In this document: positions 1-7,262 of the stretch, piece by piece
Layout: each line of letters opens with the position of its first letter
Numbering within the stretch: the stretch's first letter is position 1
Origin: SIG78 sp045585955
GTDB lineage: Bacteria; Verrucomicrobiota; Lentisphaeria; Victivallales; Victivallaceae
Assembly (NCBI GenBank): GCA_045585955.1
Contig: JAZMZK010000017.1
Span: 1-18,620, forward strand
Length of the DNA: 18,620 nucleotides
Direction: 5' to 3'
Made by a program: the position numbers and the translations under genes
Notes under the pieces: model-generated
Databases searched by the model: none
What the model was told of the DNA's origin: nothing
The model's input: the letters and a program-made list of their open reading frames with translations, nothing else

Positions 1-42
1 TGTAACTTCGGGGCAAACAAAATAATTGTCTTCGAAGAATAA
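1..42 (+). CDS. C-terminal tail of an unidentified gene (partial)
   Basis: Frame 1 is open from the window edge and reads CNFGANKIIVFEE before a TAA stop at 40-42. The stop lies 9 bases before a strong intrinsic terminator, which suggests that a plus-strand gene ends here. Frame 2 also stops nearby (TAA at 23-25), so the frame is not certain. Thirteen residues are too few to assign a family. Confidence 0.4.
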   Translation, partial: CNFGANKIIVFEE

Positions 43-51
43 AGTTTGCAC

Positions 52-93
52 AAACGGCTCCATGTATAATAAACTATATGGAGCCGTTTTTTT
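52..93 (+). terminator. Rho-independent terminator
   Basis: A long stem pairs 52-66 with 75-89. Its core is a perfect 9-bp match, CGGCTCCAT with ATGGAGCCG, extended by AAA/TTT outside and a few more pairs (one G-T) inside, around an 8-base loop. Seven T residues (87-93) follow directly on the plus strand. It closes the gene whose tail lies at 1-42. Bases 94-309 beyond it show no gene or clear signal. Confidence 0.82.
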
Positions 94-309
94 GTTGTGT
101 AAACAAGAAACTGTTTTGCACGCAAGCAAGGTTTACGCAAGACGAATACAATTTGAACAAACAATTTATCAAACCCAGCATAAACGCCAGCTTACAATAT
201 ATTTGCAGAAAACCTCAAGCTGTTCCTTTTTCGTTTTCAGAATTTGGTTCTATACGCCAATTTGCCTCGCATAACAAGTTGTAATTTCTGAAAAGGGTGG
301 ATACCTTCC

Positions 310-549
310 TCAAATTTTCATTTGACGGAAAGAAAATCCAAGTTTTTTGCATTGTTCCTGCCAACTGTCCGGCAAACCTTCCGTGAGCTGTGCCAATGAC
401 AGCCCATCAGGAATATTGCCATTTAAAATATCCTCGACAATGGATGGGGCAAGATTAAATAGTGAAACAATCCTGGTTACATAGGCTTCGGAAAGTCCTA
501 CCGTTTTTGCCAATTGCGGAATATTGGCGGCTTCACCGGAAAACAACAT
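310..549 (-). pseudogene. Truncated recombinase-associated HTH protein (C-terminal fragment)
   Basis: The minus-strand frame from the ATG at 549 down to a TGA at 312-310 encodes 79 residues. It contains a helix-turn-helix segment (IPQLAKTVGLSEAYVTRIV) followed by NLAPSIVEDILNGN and a Trp-containing LPDSWQEQ stretch. This order resembles the small HTH proteins or C-terminal HTH tails that accompany large serine recombinases in integrated elements: HTH, then LAP.IVE.IL.G, then LP..W..Q. The frame stays open up to base 618, but residues upstream of 549 no longer look like the family and are antisense to the plus-strand fragment, so I take 549 as the break. Probably a dead remnant of a mobile element. 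Family assignment is from memory of the motif, not a search. Confidence 0.55.
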
Positions 550-550
550 A

Positions 551-919
551 TCAGTAATAGATATTCCTCTAAAATTAATACAAATTTTCTTTGAAATCCT
601 AATAAAAAACACAGACAAAGAGCCATCGTCATTATTTCTATTCGGAGCTTGGGTAAATAAAAAAGCTATATTAGATCCCCAATATGCGTTGATCGCATTT
701 GAAACATATATCAGTTATGTTGAAAAAAGAAAAATTACGATATATGATTATGAAGAAAATTTCATGCAACTAATGACACGATTGTTTGCAGAATCGGAAG
801 AACAAGAAGAACTTGATAAGGGAGATATGTTGCACCGAGTGATTGTTATCCAGGATAAATTATTATCATTAGGAATGACTAATGTTGATAAATGGTTAGA
901 TGCAGCAGAGCGTTTGTAA
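551..919 (+). pseudogene. C-terminal fragment of an unidentified AT-rich gene
   Basis: An open plus-strand frame ends at TAA 917-919 and encodes about 122 residues after the junction with the recombinase remnant. The protein is helical and acidic towards its end (EESEEQEELDKGD-like composition, ending WLDAAERL) and has no motif I recognise. The only ATG near its start (524) lies inside the antisense of the recombinase remnant, and no ribosome binding site is apparent. It therefore looks like the 3' end of a larger gene cut at about 550. It is visibly more AT-rich than the metabolic genes downstream, which suggests a foreign origin, for example a defence or element-borne ATPase tail. That last idea is a guess. 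Confidence 0.4.
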
Positions 920-1346
920 TAATAAAATGCTATCAAAACAGTGGAGTGTTCAGGGAAGTTTTTCTTCGCAGAACGATCCTCGTTGTTAATTTTTGAAAAT
1001 TCTCAGGAAGTTCAAAAAAATCATTTCGTCGCAAAATTGCACCAACAACGATATCTTTCATATATATTTCATCAAAGAAAACAATACAAGTAACTCTGAT
1101 TTATATTTTAAAGCTCCGCAAGCAATGTAAAAGATGATTGGAGATGATCTTCTTTTGAATTTAAGCAAAATCAAGGCGGTTTTAACAAAAAATTCATAAA
1201 AGACTATTGCCGTTTTTCTTTTACTTTTGCCATAATTCTGAGTTTTTCTGAATAAAAGTGAAGTGATTTTTAGAATTTCATTTCACAGCGAAATACAGAA
1301 GTTTTTTCCTCAAAAAGCATTTCAGAATGATTGATGGAGTTACTCT
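920..1346. other. AT-rich intergenic stretch
   Basis: About 430 bases separate the plus-strand fragment from the end of the minus-strand operon. I see no frame with gene-like composition, no tRNA-like cloverleaf and no repeat. The only structure worth listing is a weak hairpin at 1258-1286 that could end the operon. Confidence 0.5.
1251..1286 (-). terminator. Candidate weak terminator of the sugar operon
   Basis: Read on the minus strand, GTGAAATGA (1286-1278) can pair with TCACTTCAC (1266-1258) with one A-C mismatch, around an 11-base loop. TTTTATT follows (1257-1251). It lies about 60 bases after the stop of the last minus-strand gene. The mismatch and low GC make it a weak candidate. Confidence 0.33.
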
Positions 1347-2687
1347 TCAGAGAACAACAAATTTGAAATTCATCAAATGAGCCCAGTCTTTGAGTACTGC
1401 AATATTTCCATTGTAACAGCAGGTCAGGTGATGCGTTCCGCCGGCCCGGCTGTATTCTTCAAGAAAATCTGCTATATTGCTGTTGACCGGCGTAAACCAC
1501 CCGCAGTTGCTGGTCCTGGGGTAATCTGACACAACTTCGTATGTTACCGGAGCTGCGATCAATGTGAATACGCCATCCGCACCAGGTGCCAGATTCACCA
1601 GCACCGCCTTGCCCGCCTTGAAACACCCCGTTGCAATCACCGGATTGCCTGTATCGCTGAAACGATAGGGCATTTCGTGCAGATACGGCTTGTCTGCACA
1701 GATCGCCGGATTGATCTCGCCCATGTGACTGGTGAAAATACGATCGTTTTTCCAATCCGGGCAGAACATTTCTGTAAACGATGTTTCAGGAAATACTTTT
1801 GCCAGCACACCGGTAACTGCGGCGGTAAGCACATCGCCCTCGCCCGCATAGCCGATCCCGCGTTCCATTGCTTTAGAACACTCCAGAAACGGCACCGTTG
1901 ACCAATTATCCTGCCGGTTTATGCCGGGGAATGCCATGGTAAAAGCATCCAGTTTTTGCTGCTCAAGCCATTTGCGGATCTTGAGCGAAGTCTGCAAGGT
2001 GTTGCGGAGTGCGTTTTCAGTGATATTGTTATCCCACTTGAAACGCTCTTTATCCAATGCCAGCTCTGCAGCGATTTCTTCATCTGATACTTCGCTTGCC
2101 GGAGTGTATTCCACAACTTGTATATTCAATGCTCCGTCAGGAATCCGGAAGTCGCCCATACCGTCAAAATCACCACCGATCTTCCCCACCCGGCAATGCA
2201 CCATATTCCATGCCATGACTGCACTTTCAAGCTGCTGTGCCGCCCGGTCAAGCACATCGGAGTTTTGCCAGTGTCCGGCAGAGATCAGAAACTGTTTTTT
2301 ATTACGCAATAACAGGTTGCAGAGATCCTGCACTCCATGGATGCCATGATTATTCATAATGCCGTCCGGGGCGGTAAATTCATAATCAAATGTCGTATCA
2401 ATGACTACTATCGGCAGCTCTGTATTGCTTAAAGGTTCAATGGCTTCCAGCGAAGGCGAATATGCCAGATGTAAAGTGGCGATCGCCTGACAGTTGCTCT
2501 CTTCAAAGAGTTTGACTGCATCAGCAAATTCATTTTTTACGCAACAGGCGGGACTTTGCACAACTTCAAATCCGCGTTTTGCCAATTCATCAGCAATTTT
2601 TCCGGCAAAAGGGCGGAGAAATCTGCCGGTTTCCGGGGCAACCTGATCGTAAAGAGATATATACAAAGGCAAAAGACCGATTTTCAT
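1347..2687 (-). CDS. L-arabinose-isomerase-family sugar isomerase
   Basis: A 446-residue cytoplasmic protein that probably interconverts an aldose and a ketose with a divalent metal. The C-terminal half carries the hallmarks of the AraA/FucI-like fold: GIGYAGEGD (E283), FTEMF (E306), SHMGE (H321) and AGGTHHL (H419/H420). These match in order and spacing the two Glu and two His metal and substrate ligands of bacterial L-arabinose isomerase. The N-terminal region (about 1-170) is the usual alternating strand/helix domain. At 446 residues it is shorter than E. coli AraA (500), and elsewhere the sequence is divergent, so substrate identity is open. The ATG at 2687 overlaps the upstream TGA as ATGA; an AGGA lies 11 bases upstream. 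It is the last gene of the run and is probably translationally coupled to the hydrolase before it. Confidence 0.72.
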   Translation of the reverse strand: MKIGLLPLYISLYDQVAPETGRFLRPFAGKIADELAKRGFEVVQSPACCVKNEFADAVKLFEESNCQAIATLHLAYSPSLEAIEPLSNTELPIVVIDTTFDYEFTAPDGIMNNHGIHGVQDLCNLLLRNKKQFLISAGHWQNSDVLDRAAQQLESAVMAWNMVHCRVGKIGGDFDGMGDFRIPDGALNIQVVEYTPASEVSDEEIAAELALDKERFKWDNNITENALRNTLQTSLKIRKWLEQQKLDAFTMAFPGINRQDNWSTVPFLECSKAMERGIGYAGEGDVLTAAVTGVLAKVFPETSFTEMFCPDWKNDRIFTSHMGEINPAICADKPYLHEMPYRFSDTGNPVIATGCFKAGKAVLVNLAPGADGVFTLIAAPVTYEVVSDYPRTSNCGWFTPVNSNIADFLEEYSRAGGTHHLTCCYNGNIAVLKDWAHLMNFKFVVL

Positions 2688-3682
2688 AATTGTTTTATTC
2701 CTGTAAAAAGTTTATATGCGTTATCAAACAATATCATTTTCATTGCATTACTGCCGGTTGCGGCAACGACTGCCCGTAGCTGTTCGTAGAAAAAAGTGGT
2801 AAAATTCACAATATTTTCAGTATCAAGTATGGCAGTACCGATCTTGTAATTTTCGCCCATCAAATAGGCGTACTGATTATTTATTTCGACCGATTTACCG
2901 CGTAATAATGCAATCGGAGCATCGGAACCGAACAATATGCGTTCGGCAGGGAAATGATCGCAGGCGTATTTTATAATATCCGGGTTGTTGATCATGGCTG
3001 TATCAAAATAAGCATTGGAATATTGAGCAAGTTCCTCAATATTGCTATCTTTGATATTCCGCATGAAATACGCTCTGCCGATGTGGGCAAAAATAAATTT
3101 TATATTGCTGTATTTGCTGCAAAGCTCCACCATCTGCCGCTGATTGAGCAAATCGGCAAAACGCCCGCTGCGTGGTATATGCAACGTTATTGCCAAACCT
3201 TTTTTATTGATGTAATCAAGCTGTTCAGCAGAGAGCATATCCAATATTTCCACATCATTGGCTTTTTTATTGAAAACATGTGCCGCGTAATCCAGATAAG
3301 GTTTTACGCCGACAGCCTTGCTGTTTTCAACCCGGCGGGCAAGATCTTCGACTTTATCTGCCGGTGAAACCAGCACCATGGAAAATTCGTTTTGATGATT
3401 TACTTGCGGCACCCAATCGTGATCGCTATGCAGATCAGGCACTCCGAAACAGTTGATATACACCTCATGTCCGGGCAGTAATTCATGCATCAGTTCATGC
3501 CACAATGCAAGAGAAAATTCTCCACCGAAACGCTTGTAGCAGGATTGTTCCGGAAATTCAAAGTTTTCCGGAAACTCTGCTTTTTCAAAAATATGCACAT
3601 GTGCATCAAAAATTTTATCAGGCAGAACATTGGCAAATTCTTCCTGATAGATCTTTTTATCCATTTCATTTGCCAGAATCAT
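2684..3682 (-). CDS. Amidohydro_2-family metal-dependent hydrolase
   Basis: A 332-residue TIM-barrel hydrolase of the amidohydrolase superfamily (Amidohydro_2 type). The metal-binding signature DAHVH (H28, H30) opens the barrel. It is followed by H168 in TLHIPRSGR, H200 in FAHIGR and the terminal Asp (D254) in LFGSDAPI. In sugar clusters members of this group often hydrolyse sugar lactones or decarboxylate acids, so a lactonase role is reasonable but not shown. A longer frame opens at 3790, but the start at 3682 is preferred: GCAGGAGG lies 9 bases upstream and the ATG overlaps the kinase stop as ATGA. The upstream 36 codons would lie entirely over the kinase gene. No signal peptide, so cytoplasmic. 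Confidence 0.8.
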   Translation of the reverse strand: MILANEMDKKIYQEEFANVLPDKIFDAHVHIFEKAEFPENFEFPEQSCYKRFGGEFSLALWHELMHELLPGHEVYINCFGVPDLHSDHDWVPQVNHQNEFSMVLVSPADKVEDLARRVENSKAVGVKPYLDYAAHVFNKKANDVEILDMLSAEQLDYINKKGLAITLHIPRSGRFADLLNQRQMVELCSKYSNIKFIFAHIGRAYFMRNIKDSNIEELAQYSNAYFDTAMINNPDIIKYACDHFPAERILFGSDAPIALLRGKSVEINNQYAYLMGENYKIGTAILDTENIVNFTTFFYEQLRAVVAATGSNAMKMILFDNAYKLFTGIKQL

Positions 3683-4863
3683 TTTATCAAGCCTCCTGCA
3701 ATTTTGGCGGCCCCTACGGCTCCGGTATAACTTGCGTATGGAGAATTTTCCACAGCAACATTCAAATATTTTTCCAGATAATAACGCCATGCTTTGCCTT
3801 CAGACGGGCCTCCGCAAATAACTATTTTCTGCATATTGCAGTGTTGATCAAACTTTTCTTTGAAACGCATGATCACCGATTTCATCATATTTTCTGCCGC
3901 ATTGCTCCCTGCCAGTGCTTCTTCGTTGAATAACTCATAACGCTGTGTAATATTGCCGTAACGCTGCACAACAAACTCTTCCACTTCCAAACCGACTTGA
4001 GCAAGCGAAAACATTGCTCCCCAGCAGCCGCCGTTGGCAGCTTGGAATATATCGCACAATTCATTATCCGGAACATCTTCGCGTTGTTTTACCGGATAAA
4101 ATCCCACCCAGCTGGTTCCGCAGCTTAAAAGCATATTACCGGGAGTCAGTACATTTACCGCTCTGGCTGCGGCCGGATGGTCAAAACTGCCGGTTACAAG
4201 CGTTGTCTTAGCAGTCAAATTACCTTGAATGAATTCAGTTTTCAGCTTTCCGGCGACAGTTCCGGTCGGCACGATCTCCGGCAGTTGCGATTCTTTAAGT
4301 TCATAATAACTCAAGTAATCGGCCCAGCGGTTCCGGCTTTGATTCCACAGATAAAACGGCGTGGCATTGGAGCTGTCGAGCAAATGCTTTCCGCAAAGTT
4401 TCCACAAAACAAAGTCGTTGTTCATGGCAACGGTACTTTTCTGCATAAGATCAGGCTGGAATCGTTTGAAATACTCCAGATGCATTAAAGTAAACATTGA
4501 TAATGGCGGCCATCCGGAAGTTTCTCTTACCTGCCACTCTGCGGGGGGCATAAAGTCCGGCATACGGTTATCCAGCCAGCTGATGATCGGGGTCAACGGC
4601 TCACCATCGCTGCTGCACAACAGCGTATTACCCGAAGCTGCAGCAAAAGCGATTCCCGCAATCGGCTCATCGGCAGCTTGCGACAACTCGCAAATGATAC
4701 GCCATATCTGCTGAAAATACCGTCCGGCATCCAATTCAGTATGATTTTCTGCCGGATGTTGTAAATCAATGCGTTCGCTTATTTTTTTGAGTATGCCTTT
4801 TTCCGGCGACCAGCACACACCTTTAACAGCACTGGTCCCCAGATCCAATCCTATGGAATTCAT
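3679..4863 (-). CDS. FGGY-family carbohydrate kinase
   Basis: A 394-residue ATP-dependent sugar kinase with the actin-like two-domain fold. Visible motifs are phosphate-1 DLGTSAVKG (7-15), the sugar-binding WLDNR (96-100), the catalytic-base region GSFDHPAAARA (D228), phosphate-2 LSCGTSW (247-252) and the adenosine-site CGGPSEGKAW (350-359). FGGY enzymes usually run to about 480-560 residues, so this is a compact member; the missing length seems to lie in the C-terminal domain. It could phosphorylate the ketose made by the isomerase two genes downstream (xylulose, ribulose, rhamnulose or fuculose type), but the motifs do not fix the substrate. The ATG at 4863 overlaps the stop of the PLP-enzyme gene as ATGA. 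Confidence 0.85.
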   Translation of the reverse strand: MNSIGLDLGTSAVKGVCWSPEKGILKKISERIDLQHPAENHTELDAGRYFQQIWRIICELSQAADEPIAGIAFAAASGNTLLCSSDGEPLTPIISWLDNRMPDFMPPAEWQVRETSGWPPLSMFTLMHLEYFKRFQPDLMQKSTVAMNNDFVLWKLCGKHLLDSSNATPFYLWNQSRNRWADYLSYYELKESQLPEIVPTGTVAGKLKTEFIQGNLTAKTTLVTGSFDHPAAARAVNVLTPGNMLLSCGTSWVGFYPVKQREDVPDNELCDIFQAANGGCWGAMFSLAQVGLEVEEFVVQRYGNITQRYELFNEEALAGSNAAENMMKSVIMRFKEKFDQHCNMQKIVICGGPSEGKAWRYYLEKYLNVAVENSPYASYTGAVGAAKIAGGLIK

Positions 4864-6422
4864 TTTTGAACAGTCTTTTCAAGTCCGCGTAAAATATCGT
4901 GCATGGCAGCAATGGTGTAATCCAGGAGTTTTTCCGACGCAATCAGCGGGAATTTGGTCAATGCCGCCGGCGGACAATTTGCTTTGTAGACCTGGGCACT
5001 TATATCAATGCTGTACTCTTTATTGAGTTTTCCGCAAAATTCGGCAGCTGCGTCAGCAGTGGCAAAGAAGAGCGTTCCCAACAGTCCGTCGCCCTCAACC
5101 TTTTTGATTTGATCGGGAAATTCCGCGGCCAAATCATGCAGTTTATCCTGCCAATATTTGCCGATCAACGCGGTGTGTTCAGCATTGTGTTCGGCAAAGC
5201 GGATGGTTATAAGATTGGCAAGACTGGCAAGTTCCTCCTGGCCATTGGTCACCAGTGCACCAAACTGGTTGAGGTTATCCATTGCCGCCGTAGTAACCAT
5301 CCGCGATGCAGGATACATCCCGCCGGGGAACCCCTTGCCTACCGAAACAAAGTCCGGATGACAATTATATTCTTTGAAAAGAAAGAGTTCCGGCGACCAC
5401 ATGCAGCTTTGGATCTCATCAACAAAAACCGGTATATCCTCTTTGTCGCACAGCTCGTGGCAGAACGCCACATAATCGTTATTCAATCTTATGCCGCCAT
5501 AATTCATCAGCACCAGTTCGTGAATAAAACCTGCAACGTGGTATTGACCTTGATTGTACTCTTTTACAGCAGCTGCAAAAGAGTCTTTATCGTTGATTCT
5601 GACCGCCACGGTTTTTATGCCGCCGGATTTTTCCAGAATATCGTACAATTCGTGCCACATACCGCGCAGCATCTGCATAATTACTGTAGTACCGTGATAG
5701 TTGGCTTCTTTACCATCCTGAAAATCTGCCATCACCAGAAAAACCGGAGTTTTACCATGATATACCGGAGCCTCAAAATGCGGCTGCAGACGGTAAAATC
5801 TTGCCAGCATCATTTTCAGTGCCGCTTCGCAAGCCAGACTGCCGGTTTCCAGATTTATCACCCGGTTGAGTACGTGTTTTTCCGTACTCCGCAAAACCAT
5901 ATCAACGGCTTCTTCATCACCGGCAGATATACCATTGGCGATCCGCACCAGTTCCCGCTCCAGCAAACGGGTGATATGACCACGGGTATTGTTGTGAGTT
6001 ATGTTGGTTATGCCGATCTGCATGGCAATTTCCAACAGCTTGCAGCCGGGAAAGTTATGACCGCAGCTTGCCTGATAGTGTTCACTTTTGCCGATGACTG
6101 CCAGCTTGCCGTTTTCGCCGATACGGTAAAAACCCAACCCGCTCAAAGGTGCGTTTTCCCGGTGCAATGCACTGGTGAACGCCGCTGTTCCCGCCCCGGA
6201 ACAGCTTTCTGGAAGTGCTTGCGAAACGATCTGATTGATATTTTTAATGTTATCGTCGAGTTTTTTACGCAATTCTTCCTGAAAGAAGTCTACTTTTGTA
6301 TCGGCAAGTTTCCGCAGATTTTCATAACTGTTGATTCCCAGAGCTGCCGAGGCCCGGCACACCTTTTCCATATATTCACTTCCGACAATATCGGAAAGTG
6401 AAAGTTGCAAATTCCTGATCAT
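4860..6422 (-). CDS. Class III (fold-type I) PLP-dependent aminotransferase-like enzyme
   Basis: A 520-residue protein. The class III core is recognisable from GHNFPG (about 121-126) through ETGSLACEAAL (192-202) and VDEIQSCMWSPELF (334-347, D335 being the expected cofactor-nitrogen partner) to SVGKGFPGG (360-368, K363 the likely Schiff-base lysine). About 100 residues precede the core, more than in simple ornithine or GABA aminotransferases; this leader is helical and of unknown role. The frame extends to 6479, but I choose the ATG at 6422 because AGGA sits 5 bases upstream and it starts 16 bases after the DeoR stop. Cytoplasmic. In a sugar operon it might transaminate a keto sugar or an amino-acid-linked intermediate; that is inference. 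Confidence 0.78.
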   Translation of the reverse strand: MIRNLQLSLSDIVGSEYMEKVCRASAALGINSYENLRKLADTKVDFFQEELRKKLDDNIKNINQIVSQALPESCSGAGTAAFTSALHRENAPLSGLGFYRIGENGKLAVIGKSEHYQASCGHNFPGCKLLEIAMQIGITNITHNNTRGHITRLLERELVRIANGISAGDEEAVDMVLRSTEKHVLNRVINLETGSLACEAALKMMLARFYRLQPHFEAPVYHGKTPVFLVMADFQDGKEANYHGTTVIMQMLRGMWHELYDILEKSGGIKTVAVRINDKDSFAAAVKEYNQGQYHVAGFIHELVLMNYGGIRLNNDYVAFCHELCDKEDIPVFVDEIQSCMWSPELFLFKEYNCHPDFVSVGKGFPGGMYPASRMVTTAAMDNLNQFGALVTNGQEELASLANLITIRFAEHNAEHTALIGKYWQDKLHDLAAEFPDQIKKVEGDGLLGTLFFATADAAAEFCGKLNKEYSIDISAQVYKANCPPAALTKFPLIASEKLLDYTIAAMHDILRGLEKTVQK

Positions 6423-6438
6423 ATTTTCCTGTTGCAGT

Positions 6439-7254
6439 TTATAAAATACTATTCTGTTGATCTTCATCTCTGCCGGCAATCAAAATTTTTACACCGGCCT
6501 GCCGCAAATTTTCCACCAGAACCATGTCAGCCATGGAGTCGGTGATCAATGTTACCTTGCGGTTGCAAAGAGTACCGTAAGGCACAAACGATTTCTTTCC
6601 CAGTTTGGAACTGTCTGCCAGAATAAAGACTTCATCGCTGTGTTCTATAACAGCAGCCGCCAGGCTGGTAGTTTCATCGTCGGTGGTACTCAATGTACCG
6701 TCTTCGGCAATGCCGTCGGTACCGAGAAACGCTTTGGTAAAGTTGTAGCGTCCGACATTTTCCCGTGCCACACTTCCGCACAGATCCATTCGTGACAACC
6801 GTATCTGCCCGCCGGAAATCTGTACCGGACAGTAGGCGGCCAGAGTGGAGCCTAATGTCATAGAATTGGTTACCACGCACAGATTGTTCACATCCCGTGC
6901 AGCCAGCCGCTCTGCCAATGCAGTCCCGCACTCCAACACGGTAGTTCCGGAGTCGCAAAACAGCCGGTCGCCATCCACAGCCTGCAATGCTGCAAGATTG
7001 CCGATGGCGTGTTTTTCAGCTACAAACTCTGCTTCTGCCCGGGTAAAGTGATAGCCGGAGCCATCCCAGGGAACCGGCAGCTTGACTCCGCCGTGAAAAC
7101 GCACAACCAGTCCGATTTTTTCCATTTCGGCAAAATATCTGCGTACCGATGCCTCTGAAATCTTCAGGGCATTGACCACGTCAAATATCTTCAGAGTGCC
7201 GTGCCGCCGGAGCAAGCGCAGAATCTTTCGCTGATTTTTTTCTTTATTGCTCAT
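6439..7254 (-). CDS. DeoR-family transcriptional regulator
   Basis: A 271-residue repressor of sugar metabolism. An N-terminal winged helix covers about 5-58 (ILRLLRRHGT, then the recognition region ISEASVRRYFAEME and the wing VVRFHGGVKL). The DeoRC effector domain follows, with FCDSGTTVLE (99-108), the LGTDGIAEDGTLST stretch (177-190) and ILADSSKLGKKSF (211-223). DeoR effectors are usually phosphorylated sugars, which suits the kinase encoded two genes downstream. The ATG at 7254 is preferred. A TTG at 7266 overlaps the glycosidase stop and is possible; neither has a strong ribosome binding site. It sits inside the operon between the exported and cytoplasmic genes, so autoregulation of the whole run is likely. 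Confidence 0.87.
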   Translation of the reverse strand: MSNKEKNQRKILRLLRRHGTLKIFDVVNALKISEASVRRYFAEMEKIGLVVRFHGGVKLPVPWDGSGYHFTRAEAEFVAEKHAIGNLAALQAVDGDRLFCDSGTTVLECGTALAERLAARDVNNLCVVTNSMTLGSTLAAYCPVQISGGQIRLSRMDLCGSVARENVGRYNFTKAFLGTDGIAEDGTLSTTDDETTSLAAAVIEHSDEVFILADSSKLGKKSFVPYGTLCNRKVTLITDSMADMVLVENLRQAGVKILIAGRDEDQQNSIL

Positions 7255-7262
7255 ACATATAT

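Noticed and set aside
26..284. Small plus-strand frames after the first terminator
   Set aside because: They begin inside or before the terminator hairpin, have no ribosome binding site, and their products have no recognisable features.
3683..3790. Longer N-terminus for the amidohydrolase gene, starting at 3790
   Set aside because: The extra 36 residues lie wholly over the kinase gene and are Arg/Cys-rich. The ATG at 3682 has AGGAGG at good spacing and forms an ATGA overlap.
4899..6401. A 500-codon open frame on the plus strand
   Set aside because: It is exactly antisense to the PLP-enzyme gene, whose motifs (K363 loop, VDEIQ) are clear. The antisense product is Cys/His/Phe-rich without family features; the frame is open because of codon bias in the real gene.
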